Source of the DNA: Vigna angularis
Taxonomy: Eukaryota > Streptophyta > Magnoliopsida > Fabales > Fabaceae
Direction: 5' to 3'
Assembly: GCF_016808095.1 (NCBI RefSeq)
Contig: NC_068973.1
Coordinates: forward strand, 33,846,077 to 33,910,076
Length of the DNA stretch: 64,000 bases
Positions within the stretch are counted from its first letter, which is position 1; every line of letters starts with the position of its first letter. The position numbers were made by a program, and so were the translations under genes. Below, piece after piece: positions 54,001 through 64,000 of this stretch. Below the pieces are notes generated by a model that saw only the letters and a list, made by a program, of their open reading frames with translations, had not been told where the DNA came from and did not search any database.

Positions 54001-55539
54001 GTAACAGACCATTTTGGCCAGCGAAGGGTTGAGGATAACATTTGTTGATACTTCTTTCATACAGATAGCATTCAAATAGCATCATATAAATTGTTGAAAT
54101 GCAGATTATGCAGAAACATATTTATAAAAAAATATAACTAAGACACACCATGTAGGAGGTAATTCGAGTAGGCAACAATTGGTAGGAATTATGTGATCAG
54201 TGAATTTAGAATTAACATAGTCTCCACAATTATTTCAAATTTTAACAAAGTCAAATTTTCCTTATACTAATATACATACACTCCAGCATGTAATATCTGG
54301 CTCTGTGGGTTCTATGTTAGAGTGTCACCTGAGTGTTGATTTGTTATGAATCTAGTTGGTAAACAATAAAATACAGTGAAAGTTGATAACATTGCATATA
54401 GTACATCCGAGTATGAAACAAACTACCTTAATTTTTCTCGTTTTTCAAATGTGAAATATGATAAGAAAAACTATCCAACAAACCTGTGTACAAAATAGGA
54501 AGCAATATTTCCAGCAACAGCATAAGCAGGGGCTAAGGCTCCAAGTTTTGACTCCAAACCAGGGGCAGTTGCCTGCAACCACCATTAGAATGCACATACA
54601 TTGGTTAAACAAGAACTTCAAAATATCAATCAGTCACTAAACCCCCATTCTCGGAGGCACATCGAAATCCAATTCAGCAATCAGTACATAAGGTTAAACT
54701 TAAAAATGGCAATAAAAACCTCAAGTGCTACTTTAGACCATGTTTTTTCCTTTATGTCCATCAAATTCATGCCTGAACCATCAGTATGATCAATAGCAGC
54801 ATAAACACCAACAAAAAGAGACGCCATAAATGAGCTAACAAGCGAAATCCTTTCAGTGCTGTCATAAACTTCTGGTTGTGTATCAAATATTTTCTTGATC
54901 TGGGGACCAGTAAATCTCTCATATCCACGCGATCCCGTTACACGAGCCAACTCCAAGGCCCCTCCACAAGCCTTCTCTATAGCCCTACACTCTGCAGTAG
55001 TGCTACAATCCATCCAAATTGGGGATTCCTTAATGGAAAAAGCATGTTCAAGCTGATCCAACAATGTCCTCTTAGGATCCAATGCTGATAGTATCTGAGA
55101 ACTACCATTCTTCCAATACACGCTACCATGCTGTTGGCCACTGCCAGAAACAGCAGCAACCTTGGCAAAATCAAAATTTGATTTTGAAAGCTTTTGAAGC
55201 ATTAGGTCAAGAGCCTCCACCCACATCAAGGTGGGTGAAACAATTCGGCCATTGCCAGAGGGGTCTCTGTAAACCCCATCGCTGGTTTTGTAATGGGGCA
55301 ATTCGGAATCAAAATGAACAAGCTCTGAGGCTATGATTTTGAGGTTGGAGTCCAACACTGTGGCCTTTAACGACCTTCAAAACAATAAAAATTGAAAATT
55401 TAATTTCTTCCACATCAAACTAAAAGATTTAATTTATTGCTCATGATTGAAATTGAAAATAATGATGCAATTGGACTTACTGAGTGGAACTGTCGAATCC
55501 GAGAAAGTAGGAGTCTCGAGGAAGAGATAATTCGGCCAT
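51034..55539 (-). CDS. XK2: Xylulokinase, cytosolic XK2 type (FGGY family)
   Basis: Phosphorylates D-xylulose with ATP to xylulose 5-phosphate, feeding the pentose phosphate pathway. Eleven exons in transcript order: 55539-55481, 55374-54720, 54572-54484, 53911-53847, 53476-53421, 53226-53106, 53001-52927, 52461-52408, 52314-52223, 52141-51967, 51266-51034. All introns are GT..AG and all phases join cleanly to 557 residues, close to the length I recall for Arabidopsis XK-2. Motifs: FDSSTQSLKATVLD (15-28, first phosphate-binding region), SGSGQQHGSVYW (96-107), DGSGMNLMD (218-226, likely catalytic Asp region), SLGTSDT (302-308), IATGGASANK (451-460, second phosphate-binding region). No transit peptide is apparent before the FGGY fold, which favours the cytosolic isoform over plastid XK1. 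The ATG at 55539 starts right before the conserved N-terminus. Several introns are large, and one carries a tRNA-like repeat. Confidence 0.95.
52585..52645 (+). mobile_element. Possible tRNA-derived SINE relic in xylulokinase intron 7
   Basis: TGTAGCTTAGTGAAAG (about 52590) resembles a pol III A box, and GGTCATATGTTCAATCACC (52622-52640) resembles a B box. The spacing of about 30 bases is normal for tRNA genes. The stretch does not fold into a full tRNA by eye and lacks an obvious acceptor stem, so a SINE head is more likely than a tRNA. It lies opposite to the host gene. Element ends are not identified. Confidence 0.35.
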
Positions 55540-56559
55540 TGTAGGATTCACAAATCTCAGTACAGTGATGAATTTGTAAATAGATATGGGAAGAGGGAAC
55601 CATTGGCCACATTGTGATTATTATTTATAAACGAGTTTTGGATTGGAATCGGATAATAACAAATTTTGATAGACATCAAACAGGTAATATCCCATAAATT
55701 AAAACCATAAAAACGTTCTATCTGCTAAATAAGCTTTAAAGAAAAAAAATTAATTAAATTTTGAGTTGACTTTTAGTTGAGTTTTTTGTTTTTATTTCTT
55801 ATTTAAAAGTTTTATATGTTTTAATTGAATAACTGTTATTTAATTTTAATCAATTAATGATGTAATTGTTATATTTTCTTATTATCTTGTTTATATTAAG
55901 GGATTTTATAGATAATGTAAAACCGTAAGTGGATTTTACAATTTTAACTAAAACATTGTTCGATAAAAGAAGACTGTTATTATGGTAATGATGATTATTT
56001 AGCTGTAAATAATGACGTGGAAGCTACCAAAATATTATCACATGATAATATCATTGTTAACACCATTTTAATAAAAATAATAATAAATAAATATGTTTTT
56101 ATATTAATGAAAATATTATTTTATATATTAATTATAAAACTTTATAGGTTATTATATAAATAAATTAATAAAATGAAAAAAAAATCATGTCATTTAGTTG
56201 TTTTAAATTAAATAATAAATATTTAATTGAAAATATGTAAAAATTTTAACTGAACAAAAACACTAAACATTTCAAATAATTTCATATTAAATATCAATAT
56301 AAATTTTAATATTTAATTAATATTGTTAAACTAAAAAACCGTAAAAATATGAAAAAGAGAATGACAACTTATAACACGATATCCTAACTTAATTTATAAG
56401 AGTTACGAGTATATAAAAAATTATACTTTTAAATAGGTGTATCATTTCAAATAATATAAATGATAAAAGCAAATCATACATAATTCATAAAATGAGTTTA
56501 TAACAATTAAAATAGTTTCTTAATTCTGACCTAATATATTGTTTAATGTTTAATACAAA
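55540..56559. other. Upstream region of xylulokinase and AT-rich DNA
   Basis: The xylulokinase promoter should lie in the first few hundred bases (the gene reads leftward). The remainder is very AT-rich without genes. Confidence 0.55.
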
Positions 56560-57650
56560 CCATAAAAAAAATTATATCAAAAATAGAATAATCATCATTG
56601 TCCTCCTCCAAGTCAATTTCATTTTCATCAATGTCTTATCTTTCACGACTTTCATCCTTATCAATGTGAGAAATCTCCAAATTATCCATAGGTGTAACAC
56701 CACCACCTTTATATTAGCATATTCATTTATTCCAACTTCAACTAATGTCTTCATATGAAGTATTCAAACTTGAACTTGTTTCATTTTTCTCCATAATCCA
56801 CCATGTGTAACACCTTAAGGAGAAGAGCACCCCTAGGCAATTCAAAATATTTTTCTAAAATTTCTTATTCAATATTAAAATTTTCATAAACCCTCTATAT
56901 GTGAACATCATAATCAATTATCTTTTATTTTCATTCAAGCATTCCAAAGTCAAATAAGAAATCGCAAAACCCTTTAGTAAATTTGAACAACAAGAAAATA
57001 AGACTTATTCTTTAATAGATATAGGTTGTGGTTGTCTTATTATTGGTTATTGTATCATGATAGAGTGAAATTTTCTTCTCAAAATCCTTCAACATCAAAT
57101 CAATGCAGTAGTAGGTTGCACAAGGTGTCTAATATAACTTTTGTCTCTTCTGCATTATCAATTACAATTTGGATCACATTTTCTTCCCTAACCTCCTCAA
57201 CAACATCATCTATGATCCTATAAATTTTGTTAGTTGTCTTTCAAATATCAAATGCATCAATAAACTTTTCATAAAGACACAATCCCCTTTGGACTTTTAA
57301 CCAAAAAATTAAGTATAGTCCTTCTCCTATCAGTCCATCTATCTATTATTATTGTGCATCCATTTTTCTTCCAAAATAGTTTATATTTTTCCAAAATGAA
57401 ATTGATCTTTTCACTTTGTTGCTTCAAATATTTCACCCTAATCTCATGGTAGGATGGTGGCTTAAATTCACCCCTATGTTTTGCTACCAACTCAAGCATC
57501 CTTCTAAACTCTTTATTGTTTGCTACATTAAATGGAATAGTATTGTTGTAGAAAAGTAAAGCAATTTCTTAACAAACATCCTCTCTCTCATTTTTCTTAA
57601 AAATGGAATTGATAGTAGTTTGAGTATTCCTTCTCTAAACAAAATGATCC
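56560..57650 (-). pseudogene. Broken hAT-type transposase relic (DUF659 family)
   Basis: Reading leftward from about 57650, fragments match the plant DUF659/hAT protein pattern in the right order: INSIFKKNERED, then an in-frame stop, then EIALLFYNNTIPFNVANN, KPPSYHEIRVKYLK, KKNGCTIIIDRWTDRRR and NFLVKSPKGIVSL. A frameshift follows, then EKFIDAFDI (stop) KTTNKIYRIIDDVVEEV, ENVIQIVIDNA, and near the end an acidic tail containing EIDLEEDNDDYSIFD. At least three stops and one frameshift are visible, and parts of the middle are missing, so it cannot make a working protein. An N-terminal BED zinc finger is not found. No terminal inverted repeats were identified. Related plant proteins are domesticated or mobile hAT products; this one is dead. 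Confidence 0.7.
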
Positions 57651-58537
57651 TTTAGTATGTTGTGATCTCGGGATTTTGACAACATTGATCTCAACTATAC
57701 TTACACCGAAAAGTCAGATTCACTAAACATTTTTATGATTTTAAATATAATAAAGAAAAACATGTGATACTTATCTTAACTTTTAACTAAAAAAAATCGT
57801 TCAAGTGCCAATGTGACGAGGAGAACATAATGGAGTTTTTTTTGTTTAACTTTAGACATAAATCACAAAGGGCAAAATAAACATGTAAAAAATGTGTAAG
57901 GTGTAGGAGAAAAATATATAGTTGGAAAAAGTAACAATCCAACGGTGGACATGCTCACAATAGATATGGACATGCTCACAATAGATAGTAATGACACAAA
58001 CAAAACCAATTCAATTCCTAGCTATTTAAAATTTGGACAGATTCATCCAATCAATATATCATTAGGATCGATAACCGCATTCTCGTTATCGGCTCCATGG
58101 TGGTGTCAATCCCAAGTTCGTCGATATATCATTAGCGTTGATATATCATTAGGGTTGATCACCACATTCCTAAAATATTATTCGTTTTGGAGTATGAAAC
58201 TCTGTCATAGTTTTGTTCTTGAAAGATATTTTAAAGGATAGTTTTTTCTTTTCTCGTTATCAGCTCCATGGTAAGTGATAATATTCTGATCTTAAGTTAT
58301 ATGTTATTATAGTCAGTCACTATTTTTAAGATATTGTTTATTTTGAAATGTGAAACTTCGTTACAATTTTGTTTTGAAAGACACATTAAAATGTAGAAGG
58401 AGAAATAAGTGTTTTAAGTCTTGATAAGTTACGTAGACTATTAAATTGATAAAAAAAATATTAATTTTGAAAAAGATAAGTTTATCTGGTACATATAAAT
58501 TAGAATTTAGTGAAAACTAATTTTCCTTCCACTTACG

Positions 58538-58767
58538 TTTTTTCTTACAGTTTCATTCAAATGTATACTATAAATCCACTGATACATTATGAACTAGCTC
58601 TTTTAATTATCATCAATATTAGCTGTTTACTATATACAAGTTTTGGTAAATTTTATACCTGCCACCACAATTTTTCTTACAATTTCATTCAAATGTATAC
58701 TATAAATCCACTGATACATTATGAACTAGCTCTTTTAATTATCATCAATATTAGCTCTTTACTATAT
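58538..58767 (+). repeat. Direct duplication, two copies of about 98 bp, 132 bp apart
   Basis: Copies at 58538-58635 and 58670-58767 share TTTCATTCAAATGTATACTA and CACTGATACATTATGAACTA and differ at only a few positions. The 34 bases between them are unique. Near-identity implies a fairly recent duplication. Confidence 0.9.
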
Positions 58768-59008
58768 TTTTAAAGCACATTTTAAATCTATCAACTGCCA
58801 AAATTTTCTTAGTCATCTAAAATTACTATTGTCTCTCTCCACATGTATAATCTTCTTAACATTCACCCCTTAACCATCTTTTAATTATATGACCAAATTG
58901 AATTTTAATAATTTCTAAAGAAATATTAAAATAATTAAAAACAACCTTTTATCAAAATTAAAACTGTTGATTACAAATTCAATATATAATTTATATAACC
59001 CAGAATGC

Positions 59009-59012
<4 letters not shown>

Positions 59013-59076
<64 letters not shown>
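59013..59076. repeat. (TA)n microsatellite, 64 bp
   Basis: An uninterrupted TA run about 300 bases downstream of the stop codon of the leftward-reading esterase gene. Confidence 0.95.
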
Positions 59077-59077
<1 letters not shown>

Positions 59078-59381
59078 CCCTTATCTTTTACGATGCATTG
59101 TCTAAAAATAATTACATAGATACAAGTTATGGATATATTTTAATCTTTTGAAGCATTTTTCTAATTTCTCTTAAAATATTCTTTAATAAAACTTGTAGTT
59201 ATTAATGATCTACCGAACCAAATAATTACATCCCTTCCCTAAAGATATACAGCTATTTTTCAAATAAACATTTTGAGGGCAGAATATACACTCTTGGTTA
59301 CTGAATCTAATACAAGGGTGAGTGGTTATGCCTGAAAACTTTATAAGTGAGTGCAGAGAAGGCAAAAATCAGGGCACACTG

Positions 59382-62300
59382 CTACCGAAAAAGATCTGGG
59401 AATGACCACATTATGAACTTTGCAAAAATGTCAGAATCCAGAAACTCAATATGCGCAGCTCTACCGATTATAGAGTCCAGATTCTTGCCTTGTGTAGATG
59501 GATCAAAGTTCACATCACAACGCATGAAGACTCGGTGTTGCGTGGAGTTGGCACGAATTTGGTCCAGGCAAGCATTCAACATCTCCATGAACAGTTTACT
59601 CTTCTTTGAAGTGTCTCGTGAAGCAGCTTGGCATGATTCAATTCTAGCAGAATGGTAAGGCACATAACCATCCTGAAAATGCCGTATCAGTTAACACCAA
59701 ACCAAGAAAATTTAGTGAAAACAAACGTACCACAAGGAAAGAGAATGAAGCAACGAAAAACAGGGGAAAAGGTTAAGTGCGAAGGAAAATTTACTTCCTT
59801 CAGAATAATACATTACCACACTCTAGCTTCCACGCTAAAAAATCTTAGTACTAAGAAAATCAAGTTCATCTGTCAGTATACTGTAAAAAATTTACTTCAT
59901 TATGTAACTTTACAGATCCACAAACAAAGACCAACTTTACAGACTTGTATTAAACTCATGAATGATAATGCCAATGCTAATGTATAACAACCCAATTTCT
60001 GATTAGAGTGAGAATTGATAAAATTCCTAAAATTTATTGCAAGATACAAGACAAGAAGAAAAGGTAATACCTGGGGGGAAGATAGCAGAATAATATTCCT
60101 AAAATGTTCCAAGGTTTTCTGCTGAAAAAAGGAGGGGGACGGGAGGAAAGAACTCTATCAGAACCTCATCAAATAAATAGTTCCATAAAATATATAAATG
60201 ACTCATGCAGTTTTTATTTTCAAGAATACATCCCACAATAAGTTATTCAAACAAACACGACTATGAGTTCATGCCTTTATCCCAATCATGGTAGGACACA
60301 GTGCCTACCTGACACAGTTTATAGAGAAATGTATTTTGGATATCAGGATCATCCGTGAAAGTGAGTTGATGAATGCACTGTGTGCCTTTTAGCTTCTTCA
60401 AAAACCACAACCCAGAATTGAACAATGAGTTTGAACTATAAAGATAGCCCAAGTGTGGACCAGATACTGAAACATATGTATGTAGGTGACTTAGAAATGG
60501 CTCCATAATGCTATCTGCAAACACAGGACAAAACTTAGCACCAAATGTCAAACTGATGAATATCATTGCTTCTACGATTATGAACTACCTGCTAGCGCTG
60601 ATCTTATAATGAGATTACCAATAGAATGTCCAACAAAACTTAGCCTAATATCTGTCAAACTCCCAAATCTTGATGCTTTGTCCATTTTGATTTTAAGAAA
60701 TAAAATAACTTCCTTAGCTAGCCTATTTCCCATCTCTCTAAAGTCTCCAAATGTCTTTTCTTCATTAGCCTCTGACATCAGAAATTCTACTTTGGGATCT
60801 ATCAAAAGCCACTGATTCCGGACTAGTCGTAAATCTAGATGATGCCCCTAAAATAACAAAATAAAACCTGTTAGAATAAGAAAACAGAAGATTTTCCAAG
60901 AGAATCAAAACATATTTCTTAAAATGTTATCTAATACAGCCCCTCAAGTAGTAAACACACAAAGATATGACAAAGAACACTGGCTTATCTAGCCAAAGAG
61001 CACAGTCAGAGTGAATTACAAAGCCTTCAATTAAGGGTATTAAAGTATGGTTAGTCGGGTTTATTAAAACTCAATATACACGTTACCGGACGGTATTGTT
61101 GCTTTTCTGAGAGTTCGTCATCACCAAGTAAATTTTACTTTTACTTTCAGAATCATCAAGACAGATTGTTACAGTTCTCTATCAAACTCGAAAGGAATGA
61201 GCAAGATCAAACTAAGAAGAGGAAAGATCAACTAAGAACACACAGAAAGCACCAAACCACATCCATAAATAACTAATTCATGCTCAGATGTACCAAAAAC
61301 AACACCGGAGCTCATCCATGGCTATTGCCTTCCTGAAAAAGATTAAAGAACAGAGTGCAGAACCTCGTTTTTCATTTTCTTAGTTTAAACTTAAACATAA
61401 AATCTTTGAACTCAAGACGAAAGATTGTGGAAATAAACTAATATGGTCTAATATCTTGTTAAAGAATTTTAAGCTTAGGTTTTAAGAAAAAGGAACTAGA
61501 GGATGATCCATTTTGACAATGCTACAAAGAGATCAACAGTATATGACTTGCCACTGACTCTAAAATAGGTAGATAAACCTAATCACTTTCAAGCCACCAA
61601 CGTCCAAAAAAAAGAAACACCTAACAAACTCAAATCCTACATTAAAAATAGAAGGTATAGTTTGCAATAAAATCTACAAGACATGCCTGAAACCCATGCA
61701 CAAAGACAACAATCTTCAACACACGATCATTACTTTGTTGTGCCGATTTCTTGCCTATACTATCATAAAGGTTAAGTGGAAAGCCATCAGAATCCATATG
61801 CCCAATATGTCTCAGTAATGAATTTTCACTTGGAAAACGCCGCGGTACATTCAACACATGTTCAACAATAACAATTGGTGTACGCAAAGGATCTCCAAAT
61901 ATCTGCATGTCTTGAATTGAGCGGTTGTTAATCTGCAAAATAGTGATCAATATTTCATTATATGGGCCTTATGTAAATATCAAACATTCAAGTTGACAGA
62001 TTACCCGCATTTGTTCAATGCTCTTTCGATGAAGTTCTGCACGTGTGGCTGCAATCTGAATAGGCTGTATGATTTATGAGATAAAATTTATGCTTTTGAG
62101 TCTATTGCATTGAAAATTGCTTACTTTCACAACTTTCCTGTTTTCAAAATTGCATGATACTCAAAATATGAAGGAAGACGCAAGCACTTACATCATCAGG
62201 TAACTTCCACAAACTGGCCACTCGTTTGGTGGCACGCTGGGAAGTCTCATCACCCTTACTGTTTGTATACTGATGAGGCATTTCTACCTTAGAATATAAC

Positions 62301-63322
62301 ATCCATATTGACCATTCAGTTCTCCGCTCCCTAATCCATGTCTCATGTAAAAATCCCATAATCTTTGTTTTGTTATCCCTAGTAAAATGTAAATATTAGC
62401 TTATTAAACGAGGAAAGATAAAGTTTCATGAATCATAAAACACATTTGAGTAAGAGCCAATGCAAAGCCCATAACTCGTAGTTCTCATTGGAATAATATC
62501 CAGCTATATTATACCTTTCAGCGTATGAAACCTGATTGTAGATTAAATTTTCTAAGTATTGATGCAAAGTTATCTTCTGAAACTAAATCTAGAAGTGATG
62601 CACAATTGAAGGAAACAAAGGTTCATAATACGGTTTATAATAAGCTATATAGACTCATGGTAGTTGAAAGGCAGTAAGAATAAGTAATAAATTTATTAGT
62701 CAAAGTATAAACCATGATTTAAATAGTATCAAAGTTGTTCAAATAATGAAGTTGGAAAAAGGGAAAACAAAGGGATACTTCAATCAGATTCAAATGCAGA
62801 ATTTAAAATATCAGACATCGTTGTTGAATTGTTATGAATCCCATGATATAGGATAAGAGGCAAACCTGTGGTACTTTAAAAATGTTTTCCATAAATAGGA
62901 CAATTGATCTCCCAGCGAATGAAAACAGTCCATCAGCTCATTCTGGGACAGGGAACAAAGTTTTTCAACATCCTCAAAATCTAGATCTTCATTTCCTCCC
63001 TGGACAATAGGACAAAAACTAAAAAAGAAGAACCTTAAAACAATATAAATACAAAAAAAGGTATTACTCTGTAGTCTGTAGAGTGAAATAAAAGCAAGAA
63101 CCTTACGACCATTTTGTGCCTTGCCTTGTCCTACAACTTCATTTGCTAATGGATTCTCTTGCTTCATATTACTCACTATTGACACAAAGTCTGAAAAATC
63201 TAAAGCTTCACTAATTGCTCTGCCAATTTTGTGTAGTTCTTCAAACAATATATCACGAGAAGCTGATAATACTTTAACAAGCACGGCAGAGCCCTGGTCA
63301 GCCACACAACATTCAGTTAATG
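59382..63322 (-). CDS. FAM135-like putative serine esterase (DUF676), 3' part
   Basis: Partial: at least one further 5' exon lies right of 63322, probably beyond the window. Exons in transcript order: 63322-63102, 62999-62866, 62378-62192, 62055-62005, 61932-61687, 60847-60589, 60514-60309, 60121-60071, 59672-59382. Phases join to give 547 C-terminal residues. The last third is an alpha/beta-hydrolase (DUF676): oxyanion strand VVFVHGFQGHHLDLRLVRN, nucleophile elbow FVGHSIGN with the Ser, then SGPHLGYLYSSNSLFNSG, DGYVPYHSAR (likely Asp) and AAHIEFL (likely His). All triad candidates are present, so it is probably active; the substrate is unknown and lipids are the usual guess. The intron between 61687 and 60847 uses a GC donor (CAG/GCATGT). 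The 60121 acceptor is a CAGCAG tandem; I chose the first AG because the extra Gln matches the plant homologues I recall. Confidence 0.88.
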
Positions 63323-63602
63323 CTTGGAAGAAAAATATGAAAGATTAAAACATTCAGATAGTGGACTAATCTCTTGCTTGAGAAAGATATATGAGGTGGA
63401 AGTACATGATAATGTTTGATAATTTCCTTAACAAGTAGCAGTGGGGGAGATTTGTGTGGAAGATTCAGTTAAAGAAAATGTCTAAAGGCAAATAAAGTGA
63501 TAGAATAGAGAAGCTTTGCATAGATAGAGGTATTGGGTGGGATTGGCCATTCCTAAGTTGGAAGACTCTCTGATAAGTAATTTCCGTTTTTATTTGTTCA
63601 TT
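63323..63602 (-). other. Probable intron sequence of the esterase gene
   Basis: A good acceptor (TTTTTCTTCCAAG) ends here at 63323 in the leftward direction. No exon of the FAM135-like gene is recognised in this stretch. Confidence 0.45.
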
Positions 63603-64000
63603 TGTTACGTACCTAAGTACGAAACCTAACCAGAACAACCTCTCACACACTCACAACATAACAGAACAATGAACGAATGAATTTCTTTTATTGATGGTAA
63701 TATCTGAATAAACAAAAGTAAACAAGGGTAATTGGGAGCACAACCTCCTTCAATTACTTGGGAGCATAACCACTCTCGCAGGAGCATAGCCGCCTGTCAC
63801 AAGACTCAATAATCAAAAGCATGCCTTAAACAATAGCATCTAGTTTTATTTATATTAAATATTTCCCTAGAATATAATTCTATTTATTATAATTAACTTA
63901 TACTGAATATTTCCCTAGAATATAATTTTATTTACTATAATTAACTTATACTGAATATTTCCCTAGGATATGGCCTTATTTACTATAATTAACTTATACT
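63603..64000 (-). mobile_element. Probable LTR edge, cut by the window end
   Basis: Read leftward, the sequence has retroelement-LTR character: AATAAAAGAAATTCATTCG (poly-A signal context, near 63690), then TTGTTCTGTTATGTTGTGAG, and a candidate CA end at 63603 (TGTTACGTAC on the plus strand). GGAGCATAACC / GGAGCATAGCC words repeat near 63770-63790. The other end and any target duplication lie outside the window, so this remains provisional. If correct, a retroelement sits in or near an intron of the esterase gene. Confidence 0.4.
63851..64000 (-). repeat. 48-bp tandem repeat running off the right edge
   Basis: ATTTCCCTAG recurs at 63861, 63909 and 63957, exactly 48 bases apart, within units containing TATAATTAACTTATACTGAA. 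At least three copies; more may follow outside. It lies inside the probable LTR. Confidence 0.92.

Larger units (their letters stand above)
57651..59240. other. AT-rich intergenic DNA with small duplications
   Basis: No gene is seen. It includes a 21-bp tandem duplication at 57946-57987 (TGGACATGCTCACAATAGAT), two TATATCATTAG words near 58122 and 58140, the 132-bp-spaced duplication and the TA microsatellite listed separately. Confidence 0.55.

Noticed and set aside
59382..59658. Plus-strand frame opposite the last esterase exon (59347-59658)
   Set aside because: The opposite strand carries the conserved FAM135-like C-terminus with proper splice sites. The plus frame is its mirror.

Overview
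The window looks like nuclear DNA of a flowering plant, most likely a legume. It is AT-rich, its genes have introns with GT..AG borders, and it carries large LTR-retrotransposon and MULE-type repeats of kinds I associate with warm-season legumes such as Vigna or Phaseolus. The genus is an inference from repeat style and gene relatives and was not tested. Nothing suggests organelle or bacterial DNA.

Four protein-coding genes are well supported. (1) 23039-26466 (+): a two-exon leucine-rich-repeat receptor kinase of the XIP1/CEPR1 type (CRA2 in Medicago), complete at 973 residues. (2) 48054-49643 (+): a complete three-exon alpha-tubulin of 451 residues. (3) 51034-55539 (-): an eleven-exon cytosolic xylulokinase of the XK2 type, reconstructed exon by exon to 557 residues with every phase consistent. 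(4) 59382-63322 (-): the 3' nine exons of a FAM135-like/DUF676 putative serine esterase whose 5' part lies beyond the right edge. The genes are functionally unrelated, as is usual in a plant genome. They lie on both strands and do not form a cluster.

Layout: 1-6.9 kb is repeat-dominated. A 3.37-kb solo LTR (1605-4976), probably Ogre/Tat-type Ty3-gypsy, is flanked by a perfect 5-bp target duplication (ACTGG) and sits inside an older, unclassified repeat. 6.9-19.5 kb is AT-rich with a few relics. 19.6-21.15 kb is a degenerate short-repeat array, with a sister array at 45.0-46.1 kb. 21.55 kb holds a small MITE. The receptor kinase follows at 23.0-26.5 kb, then AT-rich DNA to 35 kb. 35072-36387 is a non-autonomous MULE with terminal inverted repeats of about 178 bp, a near-perfect 10-bp target duplication and a GC-rich interior. 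36.4-47.6 kb is mostly AT-rich, apart from a CT/GA-rich, transcript-like patch near 38-41 kb. The tubulin, xylulokinase, a broken hAT (DUF659) transposase relic and the esterase fill 48-63.3 kb. The right edge enters what looks like another LTR with a 48-bp tandem repeat.

I did not find a clearly new biological system. The best leads are the solo LTR with its intact target duplication, the MULE carrying possible captured sequence, the paired degenerate arrays, the non-canonical GC-AG intron that splits the esterase oxyanion motif, and the microsatellite-encoded poly-threonine tract at the start of the receptor kinase.
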